A DNA stretch of 64,000 bases from Rhodopseudomonas_A palustris_F (GCF_000013745.1 NC_007925.1:5146001-5210000), one strand, 5' to 3'; positions 41,714 to 52,727 are shown, counted from the first letter of the stretch. Numbers and translations: made by a program. The notes: a model not told the origin generated them from the letters alone.

Positions 41714-44046
41714 GCATCGTCGACGACGCCAAGCTGGCGATGAAAGGACTGGTGCAAGGCGCGGTGGCCAAGGCCGTGGCGCTGGCGCCGGACAGTTGGC
41801 TTCCCGGCGGCGAGCCCGACCCGCTGATCCGCCACCAGCACGGCCATATCGGCAAGCCGCTGTCGCGCATCGACGGGCCTCTCAAGGTCGCCGGGAAAGC
41901 GCGCTTCGCAGCCGAGTTTCCGATCGACGGTATGGTTTACGCGGCGCTCGTTCATTCCAGCATCGCCAAGGGCAAGATTGCCGGAATCGATACGACCGAC
42001 GCCGAAGCCGCGACCGGTGTGGTCGCGGTGATGACCCACGAGAATGCGCCGCGGCTCAAGCCGCCGCCGGTGTTCATGTCGGCGGCCAAAGCCGCCGGCG
42101 GCGACGACTGGCCGGTGATGCAGGATGCCACCGTGCGCTGGAACGGCGAGCCGGTCGCGGTGGTCCTCGCCGAGACCCAGGAGCAGGCAGACCACGCCGC
42201 GTCGCTGGTCGCGGTGCGCTACGAGCAAGCGGAGGCGCTGACCTCGTTCGCCGCGGCGATCGCCAAGGGAACGAAGTCGGCGCAGTTCATGGGCGGACCG
42301 CTGCACAACGAGAAGGGCGATGCCGAAGCGGCGCTGGCTGCCGCTGCGACCAGCATCGACTCCCTCTATACGACCCCGCGGCACAACCATAATGCGATCG
42401 AGCTCCACGGTGTCACCGTCGCGTGGCAAGGCGACACGCTGCGGATCCACGACGCTTCGCAGCTCGTCGCGCACACCGCCTGGTCGATCGCGCAGATGTT
42501 CGGGCTGAACGAGCAGCAGGTGATCGTTACCTCGCCGTTCGTCGGCGGCGGCTTCGGCGGCAAGTGTCTGTGGCAACATCAGGTGCTCGCCGCGGCGGCC
42601 GCCAAGCTGGTGGGCCGACCGGTACGGCTGGTGCTGTCGCGCGAGGGTGTCTACCGTCTGGTCGGCGGCCGCAGCCTCACCGAACAGCGGGTGGCGCTCG
42701 GGGCAGCAGCCGACGGCAGGCTGGCCGCGCTAATTCACAGCGGGACGACGGCCAAGACCGACGGCAATCTGATGCCCGAGCCGTTCATCCTGCCGACACG
42801 CAGCGCCTACGCCTCCGAGACCTTGCTGCTCGACGTGCAGGCGGTCGAACTCGACATGCTCGCCAACACCTTCATGCGCGCGCCCGGTGAAGCGGTCGGC
42901 ACCTTTGCGCTGGAATGCGCCATCGACGAACTCGCCGAGCAACTGGGCATCGATCCGATCGAGTTGCGTCTGCTCAACGAGCCGGAGAACGATCCTTTGT
43001 CGGGTCTGCCGTTCTCCGCTCGCCATATCGATCAAGCATGGCGCGCCGGTGCCGCGAAATTCGGCTGGGACCGACGCAAGGCGACGCCACGCGCCCGACA
43101 CGACGGCGAATGGCTGGTCGGCCTTGGCTGTGCCACCGCGACTTATCCATACTACCGCATGCCCGGCGGCGCAGCGCGGATCACGCTGAGCGCGGACGGC
43201 AAGGCGACGATCGACATTGCCGCGCATGAAATGGGTATGGGCACCGCGACGGCGCAAACTCAGATTTCCGCCGAGCGGCTCGGGTTGCCGCTGGATGCGA
43301 TCAGCTTCAACTATGGCGATTCCACCTTGCCCGGCGTGGTGCTTGCCGGCGGGTCGCAGCAGACCGCCGCGATCGGCGCCTCGGTGATCGCGGCGCATCG
43401 CGCGCTGGTCGCGGAATTGCTGAAGCTTGCCGGCAACGACAGTCCGCTGGCCGGCCTCAAGCCCGACGAGATCGCCAGCCGCGACGGCGGGCTGTGCAAG
43501 CTTGACGAGCCGGACCGGTTCGAAAGCTACGTGTCGATCCTCGGCCGCGCCCACCGCGACGAGGTTCGCGTCGAGGCCACGCCGCCGGATCCGTTGGAGA
43601 CGATGCATTGGTCGATGCACAGCCATGGGGCGATGTTCGCGGAAGTTCGCGTCAGCGCGATCACCGGCGAGATCCGGGTCAGCCGGTTTCTGGGATCGTT
43701 CGACTGCGGGCGGATCATGAACGCCAAGACCGCGGCCAGCCAGTTTCGCGGCGGCATCATCATGGGGCTCGGGCTGGCGCTGATGGAGGAGACGCAGTTC
43801 GACGAGCGCAACGGGCGAATTATGAATCCGAGCCTCGCGGAGTATCACCTCCCGGTGCACATGGATGTGCCGCAGATCGAGGTGATGTGGACCGACATTC
43901 CCGATCCGCACACCCCGATGGGCGCGCGCGGCGTCGGCGAAATCGGGATCACCGGCACAGCTGCTGCCGTCGCAAATGCCGTGTATAATGCGACCGGAAC
44001 ACGGGTCCGAGATCTGCCGATTACGCTCGACAAGCTTTTGGCATGA
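41710..44046 (+). CDS. paoC: Aldehyde oxidoreductase molybdenum cofactor subunit (PaoC/YagR type)
   Basis: Catalytic subunit of 778 residues carrying molybdopterin; oxidises aldehydes to acids. After about 50 residues the aldehyde oxidase a/b hammerhead domain starts (PLSRIDGPLKVAGKARFAAEF); the Mo-binding domains include SPFVGGGFGGKCLWQHQ, FMRAPGEAVGTFALE, the GVVLAGGSQQTAAIG region and the catalytic Glu in GARGVGEIGITG near residue 745. An HTAWSIAQ-type segment lies before the Gly-rich loop. It closes the three-gene operon. The XdhC-like chaperone that usually follows (PaoD in E. coli) is not present in the next 1 kb; the following gene is a methyltransferase 121 nt away. Confidence 0.93.
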   Translation: MSIVDDAKLAMKGLVQGAVAKAVALAPDSWLPGGEPDPLIRHQHGHIGKPLSRIDGPLKVAGKARFAAEFPIDGMVYAALVHSSIAKGKIAGIDTTDAEAATGVVAVMTHENAPRLKPPPVFMSAAKAAGGDDWPVMQDATVRWNGEPVAVVLAETQEQADHAASLVAVRYEQAEALTSFAAAIAKGTKSAQFMGGPLHNEKGDAEAALAAAATSIDSLYTTPRHNHNAIELHGVTVAWQGDTLRIHDASQLVAHTAWSIAQMFGLNEQQVIVTSPFVGGGFGGKCLWQHQVLAAAAAKLVGRPVRLVLSREGVYRLVGGRSLTEQRVALGAAADGRLAALIHSGTTAKTDGNLMPEPFILPTRSAYASETLLLDVQAVELDMLANTFMRAPGEAVGTFALECAIDELAEQLGIDPIELRLLNEPENDPLSGLPFSARHIDQAWRAGAAKFGWDRRKATPRARHDGEWLVGLGCATATYPYYRMPGGAARITLSADGKATIDIAAHEMGMGTATAQTQISAERLGLPLDAISFNYGDSTLPGVVLAGGSQQTAAIGASVIAAHRALVAELLKLAGNDSPLAGLKPDEIASRDGGLCKLDEPDRFESYVSILGRAHRDEVRVEATPPDPLETMHWSMHSHGAMFAEVRVSAITGEIRVSRFLGSFDCGRIMNAKTAASQFRGGIIMGLGLALMEETQFDERNGRIMNPSLAEYHLPVHMDVPQIEVMWTDIPDPHTPMGARGVGEIGITGTAAAVANAVYNATGTRVRDLPITLDKLLA

Positions 44047-44167
44047 GCTTCGCGGTCGCCTCGAACGCCGGCTTGGCCTTGCGATCCGCCGGCTTGGGGT
44101 TGTAATCATGTAATCAAAAGGCTCGTTTCCAAATACGGCAGGCCGCTTTGGCGGCGATCGAGCAAAG

Positions 44168-45055
44168 ATGTTGAACGCGATGCCGCGAGAAGACGAGCTT
44201 GAAATTCTACGTCGCGCCTATGCCAAGCAAATCGTCCATGCCGCCCGGGCAAGCGATCCTCGGCTCGAGGACGCGTTGGCTAAACTGCGCCGAGAGGATT
44301 TTCTTGGCCTCGGGCCTTGGGAATTGATGCGCTTTCCCGGCGGTTATCAGATGACCCCGGACGACGACCCGGTCTATCTCTATCAAGATGTGCCGGTGGC
44401 CATCATCCCCGCGAAAGGGCTCAACAACGGCCAACCCTCGTTCCTGACGTCGCTTGTTTCGGTCGGCGCATTGCGTGAGGGAGAGCGCGCGGTGCATATC
44501 GGCACCGGCACCGGCTACTACACGGCTGTGATGAGCCGTTTGGCCGGTCGAAGCGGACAGGTCATCGGGATCGAATTCGAACCCGAATTGGCCGCGCGCG
44601 CACGCGCCAATCTCGCCGGATTTTGCAATGTCGATATCATCGAAGGAGATGGTTCGACGGCGCCGCTGCAGCCTGCCGATGTGATCTTTGTGAACGCGGG
44701 GGCGTCGCGCCCGGCCGGAATTTGGCTCGACGCCTTGAGGCCCGGCGGTCGCATGATCCTGCCTTTGACCGTGAGGTATATCACCGAACAAGGACATGCG
44801 ATGACGCGCGGCGCGGTCTTTCTGATTACCCGCGATCGCAGCGGGTACGCGGCGCGTTGTGTGTCCGGCGTGCATATTTACCCTTGCGCGGGCCTGCGGG
44901 ACGAAGCCTCCGAGAAGGCGCTCAGGGTCGCTTTCGAGAACGGCGGCTTCGAGAGCGGCGATCTTGCCAGAATAACCAGGCTCCATCGATCCGACGAGAT
45001 CCCGGACCAGCGCTGCTGGGTCCGCGCCCCGGGTTGGAGTCTGGCTTATGATTGA
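44168..45055 (+). CDS. Protein-L-isoaspartate O-methyltransferase-like protein
   Basis: A 295-residue SAM-dependent methyltransferase of the PCMT family. The helical start (REDELEILRRAYAKQIVHAARASDPRLEDALAKLRREDFLG) and QDVPVAIIPAKGLNNGQPSFLTSLVS replace the usual NQTISQPY-type loop of PIMT; motif I is VHIGTGTGYYTAVMSRLAG, with IGIEFEPELAARA after it and a later GGRMILPL. The AdoMet site is intact, but the substrate loop departs from true PIMT, so the target may not be isoaspartate. Length is greater than E. coli Pcm (208) because of a C-terminal domain of about 90 residues. A second in-frame ATG 12 nt downstream is an alternative start. Convergent with the next gene. Confidence 0.8.
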   Translation: MLNAMPREDELEILRRAYAKQIVHAARASDPRLEDALAKLRREDFLGLGPWELMRFPGGYQMTPDDDPVYLYQDVPVAIIPAKGLNNGQPSFLTSLVSVGALREGERAVHIGTGTGYYTAVMSRLAGRSGQVIGIEFEPELAARARANLAGFCNVDIIEGDGSTAPLQPADVIFVNAGASRPAGIWLDALRPGGRMILPLTVRYITEQGHAMTRGAVFLITRDRSGYAARCVSGVHIYPCAGLRDEASEKALRVAFENGGFESGDLARITRLHRSDEIPDQRCWVRAPGWSLAYD

Positions 45056-45073
45056 GTTGCCGGCTGCCGTCGC

Positions 45074-45101
45074 GCCGGGCCAGCGCTGCCGCCGGCCCGG
45101 C
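45074..45101. terminator. GC hairpin between convergent genes
   Basis: GCCGGGCC (45074-45081) and GGCCCGGC (45094-45101) are perfect 8-bp arms around a 12-nt loop, in the 59-nt gap between two convergent genes. No T-run follows on either side; candidate bidirectional terminator. Confidence 0.5.
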
Positions 45102-45114
45102 CGTCTCGCTCCGA

Positions 45115-46761
45115 TCAGAAGATCTTGATCGCGTTCTGCAGCGTGATCCAGACGCCCCAGGCCAGCGGAAGGCCAACGAAGGCCCAGAACGCAGCGGCGC
45201 GGGCATCGAAGCCGCCCTTGCCGATGCCATGCGAGCCGCCGCTGGCAACGGTTGCGCCCTTGGCCTGCAGCGCCAGCACCTCTTCCGGCTTCATGAACCA
45301 CTTGTCGGCGAGCGGCCGTACCAGCGCATTGCAGATCAGCCCCAGCACCAGCATCCCGGCGAGGATGTACATGGTGAAGTCGTAGACCTGGGCGCGCTCC
45401 ACGCCGGCACTGATCTGCGCCTCGCGGATGTAGTTCACCACCACCGGGCCGATAATGCCGGCGGTCGCCCAGGCGGTCAGCAGCCGGCCGTGGATGGCGC
45501 CGACGAACTGGGTGCCGAAGATATCGGCGAGATAGGCCGGCACCGTGGCGAAGCCGCCGCCATACATCGACAGGATCACCGCGAAGGCAGCTACGAACAG
45601 CACCTTGCTGCCCATCGCCGCAAACGTTGGAATCGCCGCATAGAGCAGGATGCCGAGCACGAAGAAGGTGTAGTAGGTGTTCTTGCGGCCGATATGATCG
45701 GACAGCGAGGCCCAGAAGAATCTTCCGGCGATGTTGAACAGCGACAACAGCCCGGTGAAGCCGGCGGCGATCGCCGCGATCGCGGTCTTCTGTTCGACCG
45801 AGAGCTGGTTGAAACTCAGGTCCGGCAATCCGATCAGCTTGCCGGCAAAAATCTCCTGCAGCATAGGCGACGCCATGCCGATCACGCCGATGCCGGCCGA
45901 GACGTTGAGGCACAGCACCGCCCAGATCATCCAGAACTGCCGGGTCTTGTGGGCGTCGCGCAGATGCACCTGATGCGCGGTGATGTAGGCGTTGGCTTTT
46001 TCCGGCGGGGTCCAGCCGTCGGGGCGCCAGTTCGCCGGCGTGATCCGGTAGCTGAACGCACCGATCATCATGAACACGAAGTAGATCGCCGCCATCGCCA
46101 GGAAGGTCTGCCAGACCCCGACGTCGGTCGGCGACTTGAAGTAATTCAGCAGCATGTTGGCGAGCGGGGCGCCGATCATCGCGCCGCCGCCGAAGCCCAT
46201 GATCGCCATGCCGGTGGCCATGCCGCGGCGGTCCGGAAACCAGCGCACCAGCGTCGACACCGGCGAGATGTAGCCGAGCCCGAGCCCAATGCCGCCGAGC
46301 ACGCCGGAGCCGAGCCACAGCAGCCACAATTGATGGGTGTAGATGCCGATCGCGCCCAGCACCAAGCCGCCGCACCAGCAAATCGCCGAGACGAAGCCGG
46401 CCTTGCGCGGGCCGGAACGCTCCAGCCAGCCGCCCCAGATCGCCGCGGAGACCCCGAGCAGCACGAAGAACAGCGTGTACATCCAGCCCAGACTCGCCAC
46501 CCGCCAGTCGCAGCTGGTGGTGACCAGCTCCTGGAAGATGCTCATGTCGGTGCAGACCTTCGGCGCGTTGATGCCGACCGCGCGCGACAGCGGCAGCCAG
46601 AACACGCTGAAGCCATAGGCCATGCCGATGCACAGATGGATGCACAGCGCCGCCGGCGGCACCAGCCAGCGATTGTAGCCGGCCTGCGCGATGATGCGTT
46701 CGCGGTCGAGTAGTCCCGGCCTTACGCCGGAAATTTTGCCGGCACCTTCGATCGTCGTCAT
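45115..46761 (-). CDS. OFA-family MFS transporter (oxalate/formate antiporter type)
   Basis: Inner-membrane carrier of 548 residues, 12-14 helices, of the oxalate:formate antiporter family. Signatures: MAYGFSVFWLPLSRAVG in the first helix, YTLFFVLLGVSAAIWGGWLERSGPRKAG loop 2-3, GLGYISPVSTLVRWFPDRRGMATGMAIMGFGGGAMIGAPLA in helices 4-5, and RFFWASLSDHIGRKNTYYTFF in the second half. A charged central loop of about 50 residues and an extra C-terminal helix pair are present. It is last in the formate dehydrogenase gene row, 50 nt after the delta-subunit gene, with a strong GGGGAGGGG ribosome site, so formate or oxalate exchange is the likely role; the substrate is inferred from context only. Confidence 0.88.
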   Translation of the reverse strand: MTTIEGAGKISGVRPGLLDRERIIAQAGYNRWLVPPAALCIHLCIGMAYGFSVFWLPLSRAVGINAPKVCTDMSIFQELVTTSCDWRVASLGWMYTLFFVLLGVSAAIWGGWLERSGPRKAGFVSAICWCGGLVLGAIGIYTHQLWLLWLGSGVLGGIGLGLGYISPVSTLVRWFPDRRGMATGMAIMGFGGGAMIGAPLANMLLNYFKSPTDVGVWQTFLAMAAIYFVFMMIGAFSYRITPANWRPDGWTPPEKANAYITAHQVHLRDAHKTRQFWMIWAVLCLNVSAGIGVIGMASPMLQEIFAGKLIGLPDLSFNQLSVEQKTAIAAIAAGFTGLLSLFNIAGRFFWASLSDHIGRKNTYYTFFVLGILLYAAIPTFAAMGSKVLFVAAFAVILSMYGGGFATVPAYLADIFGTQFVGAIHGRLLTAWATAGIIGPVVVNYIREAQISAGVERAQVYDFTMYILAGMLVLGLICNALVRPLADKWFMKPEEVLALQAKGATVASGGSHGIGKGGFDARAAAFWAFVGLPLAWGVWITLQNAIKIF

Positions 46762-46811
46762 GTAACCCCTCCCCTGCAGCCGCCCTTGATGGGCCGGTCT
46801 GTTGTTCGTCG

Positions 46812-47030
46812 TTAGGTCGGTGGCGGCTTCAAAGCCTCCACCGCGTCGCGCACCAGCGGATCCAAGCCGACGCCGCCGGCCTCCAGGTGCTTGAGGATCG
46901 CCTGGCGCATCCGCGGATCCCAGAATTTCCGGATGTGTTCGGCGGTGCCCGCCACCGCCATGTCGTGGCCCTGGCTGCGAAAGAACGTGCCAATCTGGTT
47001 GGCCATAGTGACCAGTCGATCAGGCGACAT
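46812..47030 (-). CDS. fdsD: Formate dehydrogenase delta subunit
   Basis: A 72-residue helical protein required for a fully active FdsGBA complex in characterised relatives. It shows the family pattern: LVTMANQIGTFFRSQGHDMAVAGTAEHIRKFWDPRMRQAILKHLEAGG and a short C-terminal helix LDPLVRDAVEAL. ATG 47030 follows GGGAGAAG at about 6 nt. It overlaps the end of fdhD by 11 nt in another frame and is the fifth gene of the operon. Without the operon context such a small gene would be easy to miss. Confidence 0.92.
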   Translation of the reverse strand: MSPDRLVTMANQIGTFFRSQGHDMAVAGTAEHIRKFWDPRMRQAILKHLEAGGVGLDPLVRDAVEALKPPPT

Positions 47031-47838
47031 CGGCGGCTTCTCCCGTCGCAATGCGGTCGTGATGCGTGAACACCTCGAACCCGTCGGACCGGGCGATCGC
47101 GGCGAGCGTGATGCCGGCGCTCTCCGCCATCCGGATCGCCAGCGCCGTCGGCGCCGAGACCGAGACAATCACCGGCGCGCCGATCGCCGCGGTTTTCTGT
47201 ACCATCTCAACGGATACCCGGCTGGTCAAGACCACCATGCCGTTGGCGGCGGCGATATTCTGCCGCGCCATCGCGCCGGCGAGTTTGTCGAGCGCATTGT
47301 GGCGGCCGACATCCTCGCGCAATGCTGCAATGCCGCGCGCCGGCGACCAGAACGCTGCGGCGTGCACCGCGCGAGTCTCGGTGTTGAGCGCTTGCAGCGG
47401 CGGCATCGCCTGCATCGCCGCCATGATCTCGTGCGGTGAGAACTGCCGCTGCGTTGCCACGATCGCCGCCGGCCGCAGCGCCTGGGTGATCGAGTCGATG
47501 CCGCACAGCCCGCAGCCGGTGGGGCCGGCGATATTGCGCCGCCGCGCGCTGAGCCGCTGCGCGATCTCGCCCGCGAGCCACATCCGCAGTTCGATGCCGT
47601 TGTCGAGCTCGACGACTTCCCGCGAGGTGATCTCCGAAGCCGAGCTCACAATGCCTTCGCTCAGGCTGAAGCCGACAGCGAAGTCTTCCAGATCGCGCGG
47701 CGTTGCCATCATCACCGCGTAGCTGCCGGCGTTGTAGGTCAACGCCACCGCGGTCTCTTCCGGCACCGCGCGGCTGCCTTGGCTGAAGCCGGCCTCGCGC
47801 CAGATCTGTCGGGAGACGTGTTGAACGGGATCGTGCAC
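47020..47838 (-). CDS. fdhD: Formate dehydrogenase sulfurtransferase (FdhD/FdsC)
   Basis: Transfers sulfur from IscS-type desulfurase to the molybdenum cofactor and delivers it to the formate dehydrogenase alpha subunit. The 272-residue product has the family core ATPRDLEDFAVGFSLSEGI, the catalytic CxxC in PTGCGLCGIDS, REDVGRHNALDKLAGA and VLTSRVSVEMVQKTAAIGAPVIVSVSAPTALAI. GTG 47838 is chosen because GGAG at the end of fdsA lies 6 nt upstream; a TTG directly before it is also possible. It begins within a few bases of the fdsA stop, so the pair is translationally coupled. Called fdsC in the fds literature. Confidence 0.93.
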   Translation of the reverse strand: MHDPVQHVSRQIWREAGFSQGSRAVPEETAVALTYNAGSYAVMMATPRDLEDFAVGFSLSEGIVSSASEITSREVVELDNGIELRMWLAGEIAQRLSARRRNIAGPTGCGLCGIDSITQALRPAAIVATQRQFSPHEIMAAMQAMPPLQALNTETRAVHAAAFWSPARGIAALREDVGRHNALDKLAGAMARQNIAAANGMVVLTSRVSVEMVQKTAAIGAPVIVSVSAPTALAIRMAESAGITLAAIARSDGFEVFTHHDRIATGEAADVA

Positions 47839-47841
47839 CAA

Positions 47842-50688
47842 TTACTCCGCGGCTTCGATGGTGGAGGCGATGCGGCGCGCCTGGCGGGCCTGCTCGTCAT
47901 AGGCCTTCTGCCATTCCGACGGGCCGTTCGACGGCGCCACCTGCACCGCGGTGACCTTGTATTCCGGGCAATTGGTTGCCCAGTCGGAATAGTCGGTGGT
48001 GATCACGTTCGCCTGCGTATCCGGATGGTGGAAGGTGGTATAGACCACGCCCGGCGCGACGCGCTCGGTGATCAGCGCGCGCAGCGTGGTTTCGCCGGCG
48101 CGGCTCGCCAGCCGCACCCAATCGCCATCCCTCACTCCGCGCTGCTCGGCGTCGTGCGGATGGATCTCGAGCCGATCCTCGTCGTGCCACACCACATTGG
48201 CGGTGCGCCTGGTCTGCGCGCCGACATTGTACTGGCTGAGGATTCGCCCGGTGGTCAGCAATAGCGGATAGCGCGGCCCGGTGCGCTCGTCGGTGGCGAC
48301 ATATTCGGTGATGACGAATTTGCCCTTGCCGCGGACGAAGTGATCGATGTGCATCACCGGGGTGCCCTCCGGCGCGTTGTCGTTGCACGGCCACTGGATC
48401 GAGCCGAGTTCGTCGAGCTTGGCGTAGGACACGCCGGCGAAGGTCGGCGTCAACGCCGCGATCTCATCCATGATCTGCGAGGGATGCTCATAGCTCATCG
48501 GATAGCCCATCGCCTTGGCCAGCCCCAGCGTGACCTGCCAGTCCTCCAAGCCGTTGCGCGGTGTCATCACCTTGCGCACCCGCTGGATGCGGCGCTCGGC
48601 ATTGGTGAAGGTGCCGTTCTTCTCCAGGAAGGTGGAGCCCGGCAGGAAGATATGCGCGTAGTTCGCGGTCTCGTTGAGGAACAGGTCGTGGACGATGACG
48701 CATTCCATCGCCTCAAGCCCGGCGGCGACGTGCTTGGTGTTGGGGTCGGATTGCAGGATGTCTTCGCCCTGCACGTAGAGCGCCTTGAACGAACCGTCGA
48801 CCGCGGCATCCAGCATGTTCGGAATCCGCAGGCCCGGCTCCTTGTTGAGATGCACGCCCCACAGCGCCTCGAAACTCTCACGCACCGAATCGGTGCCGAT
48901 ATGCCGATAGCCCGGCAATTCGTGCGGGAACGAGCCCATGTCGCAGGCGCCCTGCACGTTGTTCTGGCCGCGCAGCGGGTTCACGCCGACGCCCGGCCGG
49001 CCGATATTGCCGGTGGCCATCGCCAAATTGGCGATCGCCATCACGGTGGTCGAGCCTTGGCTGTGCTCGGTGACGCCGAGCCCGTAATAGATCGCGCCGT
49101 TGCCGCCGGTGGCGAACAGTCGCGCCGCCTGCCGCAATTCGGTCGGATCGACGCCGGTCGCACTTTGCGTCTGCTCCGGGCTGTTCTGCGGCAGCGCCAC
49201 GAAACTCGCCCAGCCCTCATATTCGTCCCAGTCGCAGCGCTCGCGCACAAACGCCTCGTCGACCAGCCCTTCGGTGACGATGACATGCGCCATCGCGGTC
49301 AGCACCGCGACGTTGGTGCCGGGCTGCAGCGGCAGGTGATGCGCCGCCTCGACCCGCGCCGAGCGCACGATGTCGGTGCGGCGCGGATCGACCACGATCA
49401 GCTTGGCGCCGGCGCGCAACCGCTTCTTCAAGCGCGAGGCGAACACCGGATGGCCGTCGGTCGGATTGGCGCCGATGATCAGCACCACGTCGGTGTGCTC
49501 GACGGAGTCGAAATCCTGCGTGCCCGCCGAGGTGCCGAAGGTGGTGGACAGCCCGTAGCCGGTCGGCGAGTGGCAGACCCGCGCGCAAGTATCGACGTTG
49601 TTGTTGCCGAAGCCGGCGCGGATCAGCTTCTGCACCAGGAAAGTCTCTTCATTGGTGCAGCGCGACGAGGTGATGCCGCCGACCGAGTCGCGGCCGTATT
49701 TGGCCTGGATGCGCTTGAACTCCGACGCGGCGTAGGAGAACGCCTCGTCCCACGACACTTCGCGCCACGGGTCGGTGATCTTGTCGCGGATCATCGGGTT
49801 GAGGATGCGTTCCTTGTGGGTGGCGTAGCCCCAGGCGAAGCGGCCTTTGACGCAGGAATGGCCGCGATTGGCCTTGCCGTCCTTGTAGGGCAGCATGCGC
49901 ACCACTTCCTCGCCGCGCATCTCCGCCTTGAACGAGCAGCCGACGCCGCAATAGGCGCAGGTCGTCACCACCGAATGTTCCGGGGTGCCGATCTCGATGA
50001 TCGACTTTTCGTTCAGCGTCGCGGTCGGGCAGGCCTGCACGCAGGCGCCGCAGGACACGCATTCCGAGCCGAGGAAGCTTTCCTGCATCCCGGCAGACAC
50101 CACCGAGCCGAAGCCGCGGCCGGCGATGGTCAACGCGAAGGTGCCCTGCACGTCCTCACAGGCGCGCACGCAGCGCGAGCAGACGATGCATTTCGAGGCG
50201 TCAAAGGTGAAATAGGGATTGGAGTCGTCGACGCCCGGATTGGGATGGGTCTCACCCTTGTAGCCGTAGCGCACGTCGCGCAGGCCGACCGCGCCCGCCA
50301 TGTCCTGCAATTCGCAATCGCCATTGGCCGAACAGGTCAGGCAGTCCAGCGGATGATCGGAGATGTAGAGCTCCATCACGCCCTTGCGCAGCGCCTTCAG
50401 CCGCTCGGTCTGGGTGCGGACGGAAATTCCTTCCGCCACCGGCGTGGTGCAGGACGCCGGCGTGCCATTGCGTCCCTCGACTTCGACGAGGCAGAGCCGG
50501 CAGGAGCCGAACGCGTCCATCATGTCGGTGGCGCAGAGTTTCGGAATTTGCGTCCCGATCTGCATCGCCGCGCGCATGATCGAGGTGCCTTCCGGCACCG
50601 TGACGCTCTGGCCGTCGATCGACAGCGTCACCATGGTCGTTGAGGTGGAGCGCGGCGTGCCGAAATCGATTTCGTGAATCAGCGACAT
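47842..50688 (-). CDS. fdsA: NAD-dependent formate dehydrogenase alpha subunit (molybdenum, multi-FeS)
   Basis: Catalytic subunit, 948 residues, oxidising formate to CO2. From the N-terminus: NuoG-like 2Fe-2S domain (CATDMMDAFGSCRLCLVEVEG), the His/Cys 4Fe-4S site (HPLDCLTCSANGDCEL), two ferredoxin-type clusters (CIVCSRCVRACEDVQG; CVSCGACVQACPTATL), the Mo-domain cluster (CAYCGVGCSF) and the bis-MGD catalytic domain (FGNNNVDTCARVCHSP with the Mo-ligand Cys, then TDVVLIIGANPTDGHPVF and NPLRGQNNVQGACDMGS). The Cys replaces selenocysteine. The C-terminal molydop-binding domain begins near LTTGRILSQYNVGAQTRR. ATG 50688 lies 9 nt after the fdsB stop. Confidence 0.96.
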   Translation of the reverse strand: MSLIHEIDFGTPRSTSTTMVTLSIDGQSVTVPEGTSIMRAAMQIGTQIPKLCATDMMDAFGSCRLCLVEVEGRNGTPASCTTPVAEGISVRTQTERLKALRKGVMELYISDHPLDCLTCSANGDCELQDMAGAVGLRDVRYGYKGETHPNPGVDDSNPYFTFDASKCIVCSRCVRACEDVQGTFALTIAGRGFGSVVSAGMQESFLGSECVSCGACVQACPTATLNEKSIIEIGTPEHSVVTTCAYCGVGCSFKAEMRGEEVVRMLPYKDGKANRGHSCVKGRFAWGYATHKERILNPMIRDKITDPWREVSWDEAFSYAASEFKRIQAKYGRDSVGGITSSRCTNEETFLVQKLIRAGFGNNNVDTCARVCHSPTGYGLSTTFGTSAGTQDFDSVEHTDVVLIIGANPTDGHPVFASRLKKRLRAGAKLIVVDPRRTDIVRSARVEAAHHLPLQPGTNVAVLTAMAHVIVTEGLVDEAFVRERCDWDEYEGWASFVALPQNSPEQTQSATGVDPTELRQAARLFATGGNGAIYYGLGVTEHSQGSTTVMAIANLAMATGNIGRPGVGVNPLRGQNNVQGACDMGSFPHELPGYRHIGTDSVRESFEALWGVHLNKEPGLRIPNMLDAAVDGSFKALYVQGEDILQSDPNTKHVAAGLEAMECVIVHDLFLNETANYAHIFLPGSTFLEKNGTFTNAERRIQRVRKVMTPRNGLEDWQVTLGLAKAMGYPMSYEHPSQIMDEIAALTPTFAGVSYAKLDELGSIQWPCNDNAPEGTPVMHIDHFVRGKGKFVITEYVATDERTGPRYPLLLTTGRILSQYNVGAQTRRTANVVWHDEDRLEIHPHDAEQRGVRDGDWVRLASRAGETTLRALITERVAPGVVYTTFHHPDTQANVITTDYSDWATNCPEYKVTAVQVAPSNGPSEWQKAYDEQARQARRIASTIEAAE

Positions 50689-50697
50689 GATGGGCTC

Positions 50698-52250
<1,553 letters not shown>

Positions 52251-52254
<4 letters not shown>

Positions 52255-52727
52255 CGCTGCGCCTCCGCCAGCAAGGCATCGAGCCGCGTCGCGTCGAGCC
52301 GGCCGATCAGCCGGCCGTCCAACATCGCCGATGGCGCGGTCGCGCATAACCCGAGGCAATACACCGGCTCCAGGCTGACCACGCCGTCGCCACGGGTCTC
52401 GCCCACCGCCATGCCGAGCGTCGTCTCCGCCCGCGCCGCCAACGCATCGCCGCCGGCCGACTGGCAGGCTTCGGCCAAGCACAGCTTCAGCACGTGGCGG
52501 CCGGCCGGGACTTTGCGGAAATCGTGGTAGAAGGTGAACACGCCATGGACTTCGGCGCGCGACAGGTTGAGCGCCAATGCGATCATCGGGATCGCGTCCT
52601 GCGGCACGTAGCCGAACGCCTCCTGCAACGCGTGCAGGATCACCAGCGTGGCGCCCTCGTGGCTCTTCAGTTCGGCGATGATTTCCGCCGCGCGCTCGGA
52701 ATCCCATGCTTCATAGGCCAAGGCCAT
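52251..52727 (-). CDS. fdsG: Formate dehydrogenase gamma subunit (NuoE-like, 2Fe-2S)
   Basis: A 158-residue thioredoxin-like ferredoxin subunit. 2Fe-2S ligands are in LKLCLAEACQSAGG (Cys-x4-Cys) and VYCLGLCATAP (Cys-x3-Cys); the N-terminal helical bundle includes ILHALQEAFGYVPQDAIPMIALALNLSRAEVHGVFTFYHDFR, the NuoE family hallmark. First gene of the fds operon. ATG 52727 follows GGGAG at about 6 nt. Two palindromes with LysR-site character lie 28-46 and 86-104 nt upstream, between it and the co-directional LysR gene. Confidence 0.96.

Noticed and set aside
48340..50643. 767-codon plus-strand open frame across fdsA
   Set aside because: Antisense to a complete formate dehydrogenase alpha subunit; no recognisable domain.
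52255..52707. N-terminal extension of FdsB
   Set aside because: Shadow of fdsG in another frame; the ATGA overlap marks the true start.
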